Notes: generated from the letters alone by a model not told the origin. 64,000 bases of DNA from Sorex araneus (GCF_027595985.1 NC_073313.1:82710494-82774493), one strand, 5' to 3'; shown: positions 46,961 through 59,333, numbered from the stretch's first letter. Numbers and translations: made by a program.

Positions 46961-47780
46961 ATATATATTTATCTGTTTTGTCATCTATAACTACTTTGCC
47001 CCCAAAGTTCAGTTTAAATGGAATCTATAGAAAGTGTATATGTAGGCTTTGGGAACAGAGACCAAACATGCATTACCTTCTAAGTGCCCAGTCAGATTGC
47101 AGTAGAGGGCTAAGAAGTGGGAAAGTATCTCTTAACAAGATGGGCTTAGAATCCCCATGCCAAGAAACCCAAGATCTGCCCTCTCTTTACTTGACCTTTT
47201 ATCAGATGACCTTTTAGATGGCCCTTTTATTTGTGAACCCAAGGAAGTTGGTGATGTGTTAACTCCAGTGTACTCCAATCACATCAACTGTGGAGTATGA
47301 GTTTGTGAATAAACAGTGGATCCCCAGATTGAACTTCTCAGATTCTCCAAAGTGCTGCTCTTGAGCATTGCACCAAGTTTCTAGGTGATTAGGGAGGCAA
47401 CTGGTCCAGAGACAAGTGGCTGGCAGCAAGTGACAAGCCACTAACCTAGAAAGGCTCAAAAGATTTCCTCCAGGACACCCAGTTGCAAATGTTTCCAGTG
47501 AACTGTTTCTTGTGGCTTGATGATGAGCAAAGCAGCTGTGAAACAACCGAACCTGAGGGTGAAGCATAATCATAAGTGCCATCTTTCTGGTGAAAACAAA
47601 CTCAACAATGAGGGGGAACAAACAAAGGATTTGCCATTTCACGTTGACATGATCAATTTTTTCTGGCTCACTTTATTCATTTGGATGAGTGAACAAAATC
47701 CCACTGTGGTCTGTTTGGATTCCACAAGGTTTTTTTTTTGTGTGTGTTTCCTTGTTTGTTTTGTTTTTAGGTCATACGTA
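46961..47780. other. Unique sequence
   Basis: No gene or repeat recognised over about 800 bp. Confidence 0.45.
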
Positions 47781-47784
47781 ACAA

Positions 47785-49452
47785 TGTCGGTAGCCATGTC
47801 CATCTGCCCACATACCAAATTCCGCAGGATGGATATGTTGTTCCCAGCGTTCTCCCTTCAGAAATCCGACATGCCATTTCGTTGGTAAAGAAGTTACTGT
47901 ACCCTCACGGTGATTCCCTAATAAAAAAAATAATAAATTAAAAAAAGAAGTTTACAGCACTAAGTCCAGACAAAGTCAGACCCAGACACCTGAAGAATTG
48001 GCCACCAGTATTTGTCAATACTTGTCAATGGCTTGGCTCTTCACATGCTACCTGTCTGAATGCAAGGTTCTGTACCAATTGAAAATTCAATTAAAAAAAT
48101 TCTGTTGTACAAGAAGGGAGACATACACAAGATCGGCAACTATCAACCCATCTGCCTGTTGTCCATTGTCTACAAGTTACTCACTCGAGTCATCCTGAAT
48201 AGGATTAGCAGAACACTAGACGAAGGACAACCATGTGAGCAAGCCAGGTTCCAAAAAGGATTCAACATGATCTACCATATCCACACAGTGACCAAGTTCA
48301 TTGAGGTTTTGCAAGAATTCAAGGTGTCGCTCTGTCTAACATTCATCGATTTAAAGGCCTTTGATTCTGTTGAGACTGAAGCGGACAGTGAAGCCCTAGC
48401 TAAACAGAGCATCTAAAACACCAGAATCCTCTGTGAGCTGTATTAGGGATTCACCACCAGGATCTCACCATTCTACAAGGATGTGATCATCAACATAAAG
48501 AGAGGTGTTCGGCAGGGTGACACCATTTCATCGAAACTCTTCAGTGCCACCCACGAGAACGTTGTGTGACGACTGGAATGGGAGTGAAGGTAGGCAGTTG
48601 GCAACTACACCACCTACGCTTCACTGATGACATCATTCTAATAACAACAAACATTAGCCAAGTGGCACGAATGCTGGCTGAATTTGACCGTGAGTGTGGA
48701 AAGGTTGGACTGCAGCTGAATCTCATGAAGACAATGTTCGTGAGAAATGGACTAGTTCCTGATGTTCTGTTTGCTCTCAATGGAATGAACATCTCCGAAT
48801 GCAGCAGATATGTGTACCTAGGTCGAAAACTCAACATGATGAATAACCTGGCACCTGAGCTGCACAGGACGAAGAAAGCAGAGTGGAATGCCTTCAGGAG
48901 CTTTGAAGAAGTTGTTAAGAGGACAAAGAACCTCCGGCTCTGGGCACATCTTTTTGACGCCACCATTTTTCTTGCACTAACATATGCCTCAGAGACCTGG
49001 GCCCTACGAAAATAGGATAAGAACACGATTCGGGTCTTCAAAGAGGAATCGAAAGAGCTATGTTTGAAATATGCTTCACTGAAGTGAGAGAAGGAATCTG
49101 GAGTTCCAACCTCTGTGGACGATGATTGAGGATCAGGGATGCTGCCTCCTTTGCCAAGGCATCAAAAATCAGATGGGCTGGACACATAATGCAATTTGGA
49201 GACAATCGCTGGACTAGAGCTATTATCGACTGGATTCCATGGGACATCAAAAGAATGCCTAGCTACCCATCTACAAGATGGCCAGACTTCTTTGTCAAGA
49301 CCCTGAACGAATGGTTTGAGGCTTTTCGTGTTCCTGGAGTTGAGCATACGCCATTGGGCTACCCTAGCACGCGAAAGGGACAAATGGAGATGTTACTGGC
49401 ACTCGCTCGAGCAAATCGAGTAATGGGATGACAAGGTATATAAGTGATACGC
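47785..49452 (+). mobile_element. RTE-clade LINE, degenerate, 5'-truncated
   Basis: Broken frames encode an RTE-type reverse transcriptase. PTYQIPQDGYVVPSVLPSEI lies near 47810-47870, YKKGDIHKIGNYQPICLLS near 48113, RGVRQGDTIS near 48505, the active site FTDD at 48620-48631 (FADD/YADD expected), and WAGHIMQFGDNRWTRA and TRWPDFF in the C-terminal region. Stops and frameshifts interrupt it near 48413, 48567 and 49015, and the endonuclease is missing. A 50-bp L1 end is inserted at 47896-47945. The 3' end, CGCTCGAGCAAATCGAGTAA and ATATAAGTGATA, matches the tail of several SINEs here. Confidence 0.88.
47896..47945 (+). mobile_element. Minimal L1 insertion inside the RTE element
   Basis: CTGTACCCTCACGGTGATTC and the A-rich end match the extreme L1 3' end (compare 52293-52350). 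AAGAAGTT flanks both sides (47887-47894, 47946-47953). Removing it leaves the RTE frame continuous across the joint. Confidence 0.8.
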
Positions 49453-49454
49453 AT

Positions 49455-49602
49455 CAATGTCCAGGAGTTAATCCTGGTTCTGCACTCAGGAATCACTTCT
49501 GGTGGTGCTCGGGGTACCATATAGGATGCCAGGGATCGAACCTGGGTTGGTTGTGTGCAAGTCAAACAACCTACCCACTGTACTATCTCCAGTCCTGGAT
49601 TT
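49455..49602 (-). mobile_element. SINE (antisense)
   Basis: A copy without the tail segment: GTCCAGGAGTTAATCCTGG to CCACTGTACTATCTCC. Confidence 0.75.
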
Positions 49603-50759
49603 CACAGGCTTTTAATGGGCAGGGAAACTTTTAACAGTAATTATTTGACATTATTCATCTTTAATGGCATATTTATTGAAATGCCATGAGCATGAAATGC
49701 AATTTTGAATTCTGAACTGAATCCTGGACAAAGACAAAGTCGTAAAATCTGCATGAAATCTGAAGACAGCCTGTAGTGTAGTCACTAGCAATATATTGAG
49801 GTTAATTTCTTAGTTTTGACAAATGTGCTGTTGTTATGAAAAATGCTAGCATTTCGAGGACCTCAGTGACAGGTATGCAGGAATTCTGTAATTTTTCTGT
49901 AAACAGAGAATTATTCTAAAATTAAAAGTTCACTTAGTTGGGGAGATAACTCAATGGTTGTGTTTATTCTTTGCAAGTAGGAGACCACAATTCTATCCTA
50001 GGCAATGCCCAATTCTATCCCTGAGCACCAATGAGAGTGAGCCCACCACCCCCAGCTCTGAGCCAGTAGTAGCCCCTGAGCAGCATCAATTGCAACCCCC
50101 CAAAACAAACAAAATAAGTGAAACTTGGGGGTGTGCAAGTTGTTCTTCAGTAGCTCATGTATCTTATATCATGAGGTCCTTAATTTGATCCTCAGCACCC
50201 CAAAATATGAGGCCATTTCTACTGAGGCAAGGAAGATAGCGCACAAGTTAAGATGCTTGACTTACACCACGATGATATTCATAATCCTCAGCATTGCATA
50301 TGGTTCCTCTATACCACTGAACTGTGTCAGAAATATCCTCCTAGCACCACTTGGTATGGCCCACCACTCCAGGGAAAAAGTGTGGGGGAGAGGGTGGTGG
50401 GGAGAGCCAAAATGACACAAAAAGAACAGTTCTGTCAGTGCATCTGTGGCATCAACGGAAAGAATGCATAACAATCATAACAATTCAATAGAGTACTGCA
50501 CCCATCAAGGGACATTTAATGAGAAAATTCCCTGGAGCAAGTTACCATCATGACAGAGGCTCACTGGCATGGGATATGGGCTTGCAGACATTCAGAGCTG
50601 AGGATTGCTACCCTGGTTGGAGGAACAGAGAACAGACACTGGCAGAATACACCTATCTAGGGTTTGTGTTGAATCTCAGAAACTGCAGTCTCAGGACTTC
50701 TTTTTTTGTTTGTTTGGGGGGACGTCATAAGGGGATTTTTGCTTTGTTTCATTTTTTGG
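49603..50759. other. Unique sequence with old SINE scraps
   Basis: SINE-like segments at 49936-50100 and 50225-50380 (plus). No gene recognised. Confidence 0.45.
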
Positions 50760-52447
50760 TTTGGGGCCACACCTGGCGATGATCAGGGCTGACTCCTGGC
50801 TCTGCACTCAGGGATCACTCCTAGAAAACTCCGGGGACATCAAGGAAAGCCTCTTTAACAAATGGTGCTGGCATAACTGGACAACCACATGCAAAAGAAT
50901 GGGCTTAACCCTCGACTTAACACCATGTACAAAAGTCAGATAAAAATGGATTAAAGACCTCAACATCAGTCCAGAATCCATAAGGTACATTGAAGACAAG
51001 ATCAGCAAGACCCTCCACGATTTAGAAGCTAAAGGTATCTTCAAAGATAACATGCAACTAATCAACCAAGTGGAAACAGAGATAAACAAATGAGACTATA
51101 TTAAACTAAGAAGCTTTTGCACTGCAAAAGATACAGTGACTCAAATATAAAGACAATCTACAGAATGGGAAAGGATGTTCACCCAATACCCATCTGATAA
51201 GGGGTTGATATCAAGGGTATATAAGGCACTTGTTGAACTCTACAAGAAGAAAACATCCAAGCCCATTAGGAAATGGGGCGAATAAATGAACAGAAACTTT
51301 CTCAAGGAAGAAATACGAATGGCCAGGAGGCACATGAAGAAATGCTCTTCATCACTAATCATCAGGGAGAGGCAGAACAAACAACTGTGAGATACCACCT
51401 CACACCACAGAGACTGGCACACATCTAAAAGAACAAAAGCACCCGGTGTTGGTGTGGATGTGGGGAGAAAGGGACCCTCCTACACTGCTGGTGGGAATGC
51501 CGACTGGTTCAGCTCTTTTGGAAAACAATATGGACACTTCTCAAAAAATTAGAAATTGAGCTCCCATTTGACCCAACAATACTACTTCTGGAAATATATC
51601 CCAGAGATGCAAAAAAGTATAGTCAAAATGACATCTGCACCTACATGTTCATCGCAGCACTGTTTAAAATAGCCAGAATTTGGAAAAAATCCGAGTGCCT
51701 GAGAACAGATGACTGGTTAAAGAGACTTTGGTACATCTACAGGATGGAATACTATGCAGCTGTTAGAAAAGATGAAGTCATGAACTTTGCATATAAGTGG
51801 ATCAACATGGAAAGTATCATGTTGAGTGAAATGAATCAGAAAGAGAGATAGACATAGATTGCATTCATCTGTGGAATATAAAACAACAGATGGGATACTA
51901 ACACCCAAGAATAGTAGAAATAAGTACCAGGAGGTTTGCTCCACGGCTTGGAAGCTGGCTTCACATGCTGGGGGAAAGCAGCTCAGAAAGAGAAGGGAAC
52001 ACCAAGTGAAGTGTGGTAGGAGGACCCACTTGGGATGGGAGAGGCGTGCTGAAAGCAGACTATAGATTGAACACGATGGCTACCCAATACCTCTATTGCA
52101 AACCACAACACCCAAAAGGAGAGAGAGAACAAGAGGAAATGCCTGCCACAGAGGCGGGGCAGGGTGGGGGGATGGGATGGAGGGGTGGGAGGGATACTGG
52201 GGTCATCTGTGGAGGAGAATGGGCACTGGTGGATGGATGGGTACTCGAGCATTGTATGACTGAAACACAAGCATGAAAATATGTAAATCTGTAACTGTAC
52301 CCTCACTGTGATTCACTAATAGATAAAAAAATAATAAATTATTAAAAAAAAGAAAACTTCGGGGACCATATAAGGGATGCGAGGGATCAAACCGGGGTCA
52401 ACCATGTGCAAGGCAAGTGCCTACCCGTTTTGCTACCTCTCGAGTCC
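50760..52447 (-). mobile_element. SINE split by an L1 insertion
   Basis: The antisense SINE's two parts are 50760-50838 (GGGGCCACACCTGGCGATGA) and 52351-52447 (GGGGACCATATAAGGGATGC to GCTACCTCTCGAGTCCCC). AGAAAACTCCGGGGAC (50823-50838) and AGAAAACTTCGGGGAC (52351-52366) are the target duplication, with one mismatch in 16. Confidence 0.88.
50839..52350 (+). mobile_element. 5'-truncated L1 (ORF2 C-terminus and 3' UTR)
   Basis: About 1.5 kb of sense L1. Broken frames encode the C-terminal ORF2 region (AALFKIARIWKKSECL around 51650, WYIYRMEYYAAVRKDEVMNF near 51730), then the 3' UTR with a G-rich tract (about 52160) and the end GTGATTCACTAATAGATAAA. Several stops make it inactive. Both ends are fixed by the target duplication. 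Confidence 0.9.
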
Positions 52448-52479
52448 CCAAAATCTTTGTGCCAAGTACTTCATTTTTC

Positions 52480-53593
52480 ATTTCTGTTTTGAAGCCATAC
52501 CTGGCTATGCCAGGGGTTACTCCAGGCTCTGCACTCAGGAATCACTCCTGTCGGTGCTCAGGGTACCACAGGGGATGCCAGGGATCGAATTCTGGTTTCT
52601 CTGTATTACTCTCCTCCCTCCTGCTGTTTTATCTCTTCAGCCCTAATCCTTCTTCAACCCAGCAAAGAGTGGTGCTGGGCACACCTGGCCCAGGCTGGGA
52701 GCAAACGCACTATCTTGTCCTGCCCTGACACGCCCTTAGCTTTGACTCAGCCTCAGGTCAACAACAATTCACAGGCTTTTTGTTCAGAACCAAAGGAAGC
52801 TCCTCTTAAGTGAGCACACCAGTCTTAATCGCCAAGCTAAATTGGAGGACTTGGAGCTTAAATAATCCACAAAGGTTCAGTTTGGTGCCTTGTGAAAAAG
52901 AAACTAAGAGTTTGGCCGGAGGGATAGTACAGTGGTTAGGGCATTTGCCTTGCGCTTGCTGACCCAGATTTGATCCTTGGCATCCCAATATGGTCCCCTG
53001 AGCCCAACAAGAGTGATGTCTGAGCATATACACAGGAGGAAGTCCTAAGCACTGCCAGATGTGATCCCAAAACAGGACAAAGATAGTGCCTGGGACCAGA
53101 GAAAGAGTGAGCACATGTTCTGCATGCAGGAGGTCTGGGGGAGGTCTGGGGTGAGTCCCAGGCATCATCTGGTTCTGGTGCACTATTAGAAACAAGCAAG
53201 AGCACAGAGACAGAAGGAGGTCCTGATGATCGACAGAGTGGCCCCAAACCTACACACACACACATATACACACAGACACACACGAGTTATAATAAACAAA
53301 CCTGAGGGCCAGATAGATAGCTCAACAGGTCGGACATTTGCCTTGCTCGTGCCTGTCCCAACCGGGGTTCAATTCCTCAGCACTGCCAGGAGTAATTCTC
53401 GAGTGCAGAAACAGAATTAATCCCTGAGCACCTCTGGGTGTGGCCCCAAAACAAAACAAAACAACGTTGGGGCCTGAGAAATAGTACAGTGGATAGGGAG
53501 TTTGCCTTGTACACAGTCGTCTTGGGTTTGATTCTGTAAGGTCTCCTGAGTCCTGTAAGAGTAAGTCCTGAGCACTACTGGGTGTAGCTGAAA

Positions 53594-53605
<12 letters not shown>
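52480..53605. mobile_element. SINE cluster
   Basis: 52485-52645 (minus), 52915-53085 (plus), 53300-53460 (plus) and 53468-53600 (plus, old). A CA-rich microsatellite lies at 53252-53285. 52650-52910 is unique. Confidence 0.7.
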
Positions 53606-53644
<39 letters not shown>

Positions 53645-53645
53645 A
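53588..53645 (+). repeat. (AAAT)n microsatellite
   Basis: ATAAATAAAT repeated about 14 times at the tail of the last SINE. Confidence 0.95.
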
Positions 53646-54090
53646 CGAACAACTTGAGAAATTGACAAAGCCAAAACTAAGTGCGAGTTAAATGGTTCTG
53701 TCTCAGACTTTAAGGAGACAAATGACAGCTTGATTTGTGTGAGAAAATTATTTAGGAGAAAAAGCCCATTATGCCCCAGAAGATAACCTGGTTGAATTGG
53801 CGAGTGCGGAGAGCTCCAATTTCAGAGAAATCAAATGGTGATTTTCTCCCCCTTTGGTTGCGAAGAAAAAAGATTTTTTTCCTCTTTGTATCATTTTTTT
53901 CCATGGAGCCAATTATTTTCCATTGAAGTAATCATCAAAAATGGGCATCACCTCATCATGGGGTTGTACACAGTACAGTGATAAACAGCTTCAGCTGAAA
54001 GATAATTATGTTACTTATCTACTTCTTAGAGCAGCAAACCCTTTTTTAAAAGTTTTAAAAATTTATTTATTTTTCTTCTTTGTTCAAAAA
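53646..54090. other. Unique sequence
   Basis: No repeat recognised. Confidence 0.45.
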
Positions 54091-54255
54091 GTTTGTGGGC
54101 TACACCCAGTAATGCTGAGGGATCACTTCTGGCTCTTCATTTAGGAAATACGCCTGGCAGTGCTGGGGGGATGGGAAGCATGTGGGGTGCCCGGGTTGGG
54201 TGCGTGCAAGGTGAGTGCCTTACCAGATGCACTGTTTCTCCAACCTCTGCCCCCA
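54091..54255 (-). mobile_element. Old SINE (antisense)
   Basis: GTGGGCTACACCCAGTAATG to GATGCACTGTTTCTCCAACC. Confidence 0.65.
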
Positions 54256-55354
54256 CACTTTTTAAATGTAACATTCCGTAAAGCTGAGTGATCTTTCTGG
54301 GGTTATGTTGGTCTACCTGGAGGAGGTGATGGCCACCTAAGTTTTAAAATGTGAGGGGGCTCAAAAGCCTTCAAACCTCAAGTCCCTTTCCTGGCTTCCC
54401 TGTCCTAGTGTCCATGCTCTGTCTTATAGTGGCTACATTAGATGGCAGGTTCAGAGATGTCGTTGAATTCTGGGGTTTTGTGGATTTGAGGCAGTTGGCG
54501 GATCTTGGAGGTTCTGTTTATCTGTTTTGTTTGTTTTTTTCTTGGAGTGTTGACATCCAGGCCAGTGACTTCTTGGTCACCATTAGTGGCCTCTTTCTGA
54601 TCAGCAGGTGTAATTTCACCTTGGGCTTTAGCTTTCAGTCTGTCGCCAACACGATGCACTCTCATTATCCTGCAGCTCATTAGATGACTTTCTTTGTAAT
54701 CTAATTTGTATGCCCACGTGCATAGTGGCTATTTATTAAGTGTAATCGGTGTTAATGACACCCGCTTCCGTTTCTTTCATCAATCACGTGCTTTTAGGGG
54801 ATAATGGAAGAGAAATATCTCATTTTGATCTAGGACAAATGAAAAGCGAATGCACATCTTTATAAAATGTACTTTTTTGTTGGCTTACCAGGCCCATTCC
54901 TTACAAAGAAATGACTATTTCCTGACCTCTCTTTTAGAGCTCAGTAAGGCCAAGGTACAGTGGCGTTGAAATATCAAAGTATTCACTGCAAGGTGCTGTA
55001 AATGAAGAATAAACACAACTACGCCTTAGTGGGGTTTGCAAAAATCTCAACTGACTAGAAATCAGCGGTTGGGAAAAGCCTGTGTGATATCCTTGTAATG
55101 TGTTAAGGAGAGAAATCTAATTACCACACCCTCTTTACAAGCATAGAATCAAACGCAGTGCCTGCTCGGGTGTCTGTAGAAAATAGAATTGCAATTTCTT
55201 TCATCCAACAAACATATATTGAATTTCAACTACTCACCAGGTAAGGGACAAAGAAAGATAAAGCAAAATCTCTGCTCATGAGCAGATGGTGTGCTCTAGA
55301 AGCAAACATGTATACTGAATTGTGGGTGCCAGGATAAAGGCGATTGCAAAGTGA
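54256..55354. other. Repeat-poor block, candidate conserved element
   Basis: More than 1 kb without any SINE or L1 that I can see, in a region where repeats otherwise fall every few hundred bases. It holds an 80-codon antisense open frame (54438-54680; includes GDRLKAKAQG) that I cannot assign, and E-box-like CACGTG at about 54715 (CCCACGTGC) and 54785 (ATCACGTGC). No splice sites or gene are supported. Confidence 0.35.
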
Positions 55355-55618
55355 GGGGGCTGGAGAAATAGTACGAGGAGGAGGTGCTTATTTTGCATGT
55401 GCCTGACCTGAGTTTGATCCCCAGCACTCCATGGGGTTCTGCCAGCTCTACCAGGAGTGATCCCTGAGAACAGAGCTAGGGATAAGCCCTGAGCAGAGTC
55501 AGGTAGGACCCAAACCTACCCCCTTAAAGAAAAAAGGCGATTATGAGGCAAAGTGGGAACACAGAATAGACAGCATTTTCCATGGTGCATGTGCATGTGT
55601 GTGTGTTGTGTGCGTGAG

Positions 55619-55680
<62 letters not shown>

Positions 55681-56755
55681 GGGATTCAGGGAGCATCTCA
55701 CCAAGATTGTGTGGTGGTAGTACTTGAACTAAGCCTGAATTGATGAGTTGGAATCCCCAGAGGAATGAGGAAGAAAAACATCCCTCAAATCTTTCCCCAT
55801 TTACAGACTATTTATCTTTCTGGGAAGTCACTGTCACAAAGGAAGCTCTTTAAAATGTGATCTTAGGAACTGTAGTGATAGTACAGTGGGTAGGGTGCTT
55901 GCTTGCACACGGCTAACCTGGGTTGATCCCAGGCATTGTATATGTTCTCCCAAGTCTCGCCAGAAGTGATCCCTGAGTGGAGCCAGGAGTACATCCTAGG
56001 CACTGCCAGGTGTGGCTCTCCACCGAAAAATTAATTAATTAATTAAATGATTTCAGGGGCCAGAGAGATAGTCCAGCAGGCAAGGTGATTGCCTTGCACA
56101 TGCTCGACCAGGCTTCAATCTCTGGTACCCCGTATGGTGCCTCTAACCCAGCCAGGAGTGATCCCTGAGTACAGAGCCAAGAGAAAACTCTGAGAAGCAC
56201 CTGATGTGGTCACCTCAAAAATACATAAATAAAACATGATTTCAGGGCTAGATAGTACAGTGGGGTAAGGCAAGTGCTTGCCTTGCATGTGGCCAGTATT
56301 GCATATTGGCCCCAAAAGCTACACCTGAGCACAGAGCCAGGAGCAGCCCCTGAATATTTTAGGATGTGGCTCAAAAACCCAACCCACCCACAAAATAGAA
56401 TAAAATAAAATATGACTTCACACTCCCCATGAGACCCTTTTGGTCACATACTCTGGATCTCAGTAAACATTCCTTAGTATTTCTGGAAGTCACTCTTTCT
56501 CTGTACCCCCTACCTTGATATGTATTTTTTCCATAACCTTTAATGTCCATTTTTCTGTGCTCAGCTTGGTAAGGTGATCCTGTTGATCCAGCACCTAGAT
56601 TCTTCTGGAAAAACATAAAAACTTAACCTTGCACATGGCCAACCTGGGTTCAATCCCTGGCATCCCATATGGTCCCCTGAATACTGCTGGATTAATTCCT
56701 GAGGGTAGAACCAGGAGTAATCCCTGAGTATTACTGGATATGGCCCTGAAACAAA
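55355..56755 (+). mobile_element. SINE cluster
   Basis: Sense copies at about 55357-55520, 55868-56030, 56056-56220, 56245-56385 and 56625-56755, all diverged. An (AG)n microsatellite at 55625-55679 lies between. Confidence 0.7.
55625..55679 (+). repeat. (AG)n microsatellite
   Basis: An uninterrupted AG run of about 27 units, preceded by TG/CA-rich sequence. Confidence 0.95.
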
Positions 56756-57524
56756 GCAAACCCCCCAAAATGTGGATACTTGTTCATCTTTAATCTTGAC
56801 CATTAAATCTTTCCTTAATAAGATCCCCCCTTTGGACTATGGCTCTAGATGGAGCTTTAATTCTAGATGCCTCATTATGTTCTCCTCAAGATTTGCTACA
56901 GCAGAATTACAGAAATATGTTGATTATTATGGAGCTGATATAATGGATTTAGAAGAAGGAGGCTAGAATGAAGCCTTTGGAAGGAATATTATTTCCCACC
57001 GCAGTAAGTTTTATTGCTATTAAGAATCAGTGTGTGATGGTTGCTACAATTGGGTGATTACATAAATGCTAATGTCAACATCAGGCATCATTAAAAGAGA
57101 TGGCAAAACATTTTCTCTTTTTAAATGTCAGAATCATTCTTCATCCATCAGGTAATAGTTTTTCAATTTTTCTTTCATAGATACAGTATGCTGTCAGCAC
57201 TCCTGAAGTCCTAATTGATTTCCCAGCTACAAGACCATGGGAAGCCAAAGAGCCTTCATTATAGGAGAGAACTTGAAAATGCGAATAAGACACTACCACT
57301 TCCCCAAGAACCACAAGATCAATAGATGACTGTAGCACACTGAACTGAACCACGCACTTACTACGTAATCTTGGCTCCAGAGAAGTGTTAGATAGCAATG
57401 AAGGAGGTAGCAAATGGCCACTAAGGGCTCAACTGTGTTGCTTAGTAAAAATGGTACTTTCAATTAAATGTCAAAGATGATTATATGGGAAACATCACAG
57501 AGACTCAAAAGTAGGGAAGATAGA
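56756..57524. other. Unique sequence
   Basis: About 770 bp without a recognised gene or repeat. Confidence 0.5.
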
Positions 57525-57889
57525 GGCCAGAGGAATAAAACAGGTGGGAAGACTTGCACGAAGTCGACCCTGGTTTGATCATTGGTACTTCCAGGAGTGA
57601 CTCTGAGCACATGGCCCAGACTAATCTCTGAGCATAATCCCAAGTGTTGACTAGCCCCTCCCCTAATATCTGCCCATTTAAAAAATGTAGGAAGGAATAC
57701 TATAATAACACTTTGCTAACTTAACATTTTATTACCAGAGGTTCTATATCTTGGAATGTTTTATGTTTTGGGGCTTGGGTTTGGGGGCTACTTCCAGTGG
57801 AGTTAGACGCTACTCTTGACTCAGTGCTCAGGAGTCTCAGCTGCATGCAAGATCAGTATCCTAACCACTGTACTAACTCTCTAACCCCC
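57525..57889. mobile_element. Two old SINEs
   Basis: 57525-57660 (plus) and 57770-57887 (minus), both degenerate. Confidence 0.55.
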
Positions 57890-57905
57890 CATCACTTGGA
57901 GTTTT

Positions 57906-58694
57906 TTTTTAAATTTTTTTATTGAGTCACCATGTGGAAAGTTACAAAGTTTTCAGGTTTAAATCTCAGTTAGACAATGCTCGAATACCCATCCCTTCAC
58001 CAGTGCACATATTCCACCACTAAGAATCCCAGTATAGCTCCGCCCTGAACCCCCACACCCCTAGCCCCCCCACGCCCCTAGCCCCCCACTTTTAGCCCCC
58101 CCGCCTGTGTAACTAATAAATTTCACTTTACTTTCACTTTGATTGCATACAATATTTCAACAAAACTCACTATTATTGTTTGGAGAGTCTCTCCCCTAAA
58201 GTCAGACCTGCTGAAAAGGAAGCATCAGGTAATTTGTTTTCCATTGCTGAGGATGAAGAGGTATGAGGTCGAGTGACCACAGTTAGCGGCCTCTCGGTTT
58301 TGGGTTTCTGTATTTTAGTATTTTAGTAACTAAGTCCAGAGAGATATCTGTCAGAAGTTGCATCATTGCCAACTTGTACTTCTCAGTTACATTATATTCC
58401 ACATATGAGTGCAATCTTTCTATGTCTGTCTCTTTCTTTCTGGCTCATTTCACTCAACATGTTACTTTCCATGTTGATCCATTTATATGCGAATTTCATG
58501 ACTTCATGTTTTCTGACGGCTACATAGTATTCCACTGTGTAGATGTACCAGAGTTTCTTTAACCAGTCATCTGTTTTGGGGCACTCTAGTTTTTTCCAGA
58601 TTCTGGCTATTGTAAACAGTGCTGCAATGAACATAGAAATACATATGCCATCTCTACTATACCTTTTTGCCTCTCCGGGATATATTCCCAGGAG
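57906..58694 (-). mobile_element. L1 3' end (antisense)
   Basis: A 5'-truncated insertion with a 16-bp perfect duplication, CATCACTTGGAGTTTT (57890-57905 and 58695-58710). On the minus strand an open stretch at 58392-58700 encodes the L1 ORF2 C-terminus (AALFTIARIWKK, DDWLKKLWYIYTVEYYVAV). The 3' UTR part matches the 3' half of the ORF-less elements at 2925 and 12413. It has a poly-T start. Confidence 0.92.
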
Positions 58695-58734
58695 CATCAC
58701 TTGGAGTTTTAAGAGACAAAATGTTATCTGGAGG

Positions 58735-58903
58735 GGCTAGAGAGATAGCACAGCGGGTAGGGTGTTAGCCTTGCACGCAGCCAACCCGGGTTCGAATACC
58801 AGCATCCCATATGGTCCCGTGAGCACCGCCAGGAGTAATTCCTGAGTGCAGAGCCAGGAGTAACCCCTGTGCATCACCGGGTGTGACCCAAAAATTAAAA
58901 AAA
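58735..58903 (+). mobile_element. tRNA-derived SINE
   Basis: A full-length sense copy. AAAATGTTATCTGGAG occurs on both flanks (58718-58733 and about 58902-58917), a clear target duplication. Confidence 0.92.
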
Positions 58904-59094
58904 AATGTTATCTGGAGACCATCCACCACTGGATGTGGCCCCAAAACAAAAAAAAAGAGGAAGAAGAAAAGAATAGAAACAAAATTAATTATTCCCATAA
59001 TCATGTCTCTTAGCTGTCAAGTCTTTCTGATTTCTTTTGTGTTTCTATTTCTGTTTCCCCCCTCTTTCCCAAATCATTGCTTTCTTTTTGTTTT

Positions 59095-59210
59095 CTGGGC
59101 CATCCCCCAAACCCGGCAATGCATAGGGGTTACTCTTGGCTCTGAGAATGTGGGGAATTGAACCCGGGTTGACTGTGTGCAAAGTAAACTCTTTACATGT
59201 CCCTCTCCCC
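59095..59210 (-). mobile_element. Partial SINE (antisense)
   Basis: GGGCCATCCCCCAAACCCGG to about GTAAACTCTTTACATG. Confidence 0.6.
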
Positions 59211-59333
59211 CTAATCACTGATTACTGACAAAATGCAAGAACATTTTCTAGGAGTGAGAATAAATTCAGACTGCAGTTAGGGGACATGATGCAAGTGACA
59301 GGGGTTTCCTGGTCATTAAGATGGCTGTAATGC

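Noticed and set aside
53222-53290. CA-rich run as a possible functional Z-DNA site
   Set aside because: It is short, interrupted and ordinary for a mammalian genome.
58392-58700. 102-codon open frame that could be taken for a small gene
   Set aside because: It is the ORF2 C-terminus of an antisense, 5'-truncated L1 with a target duplication.
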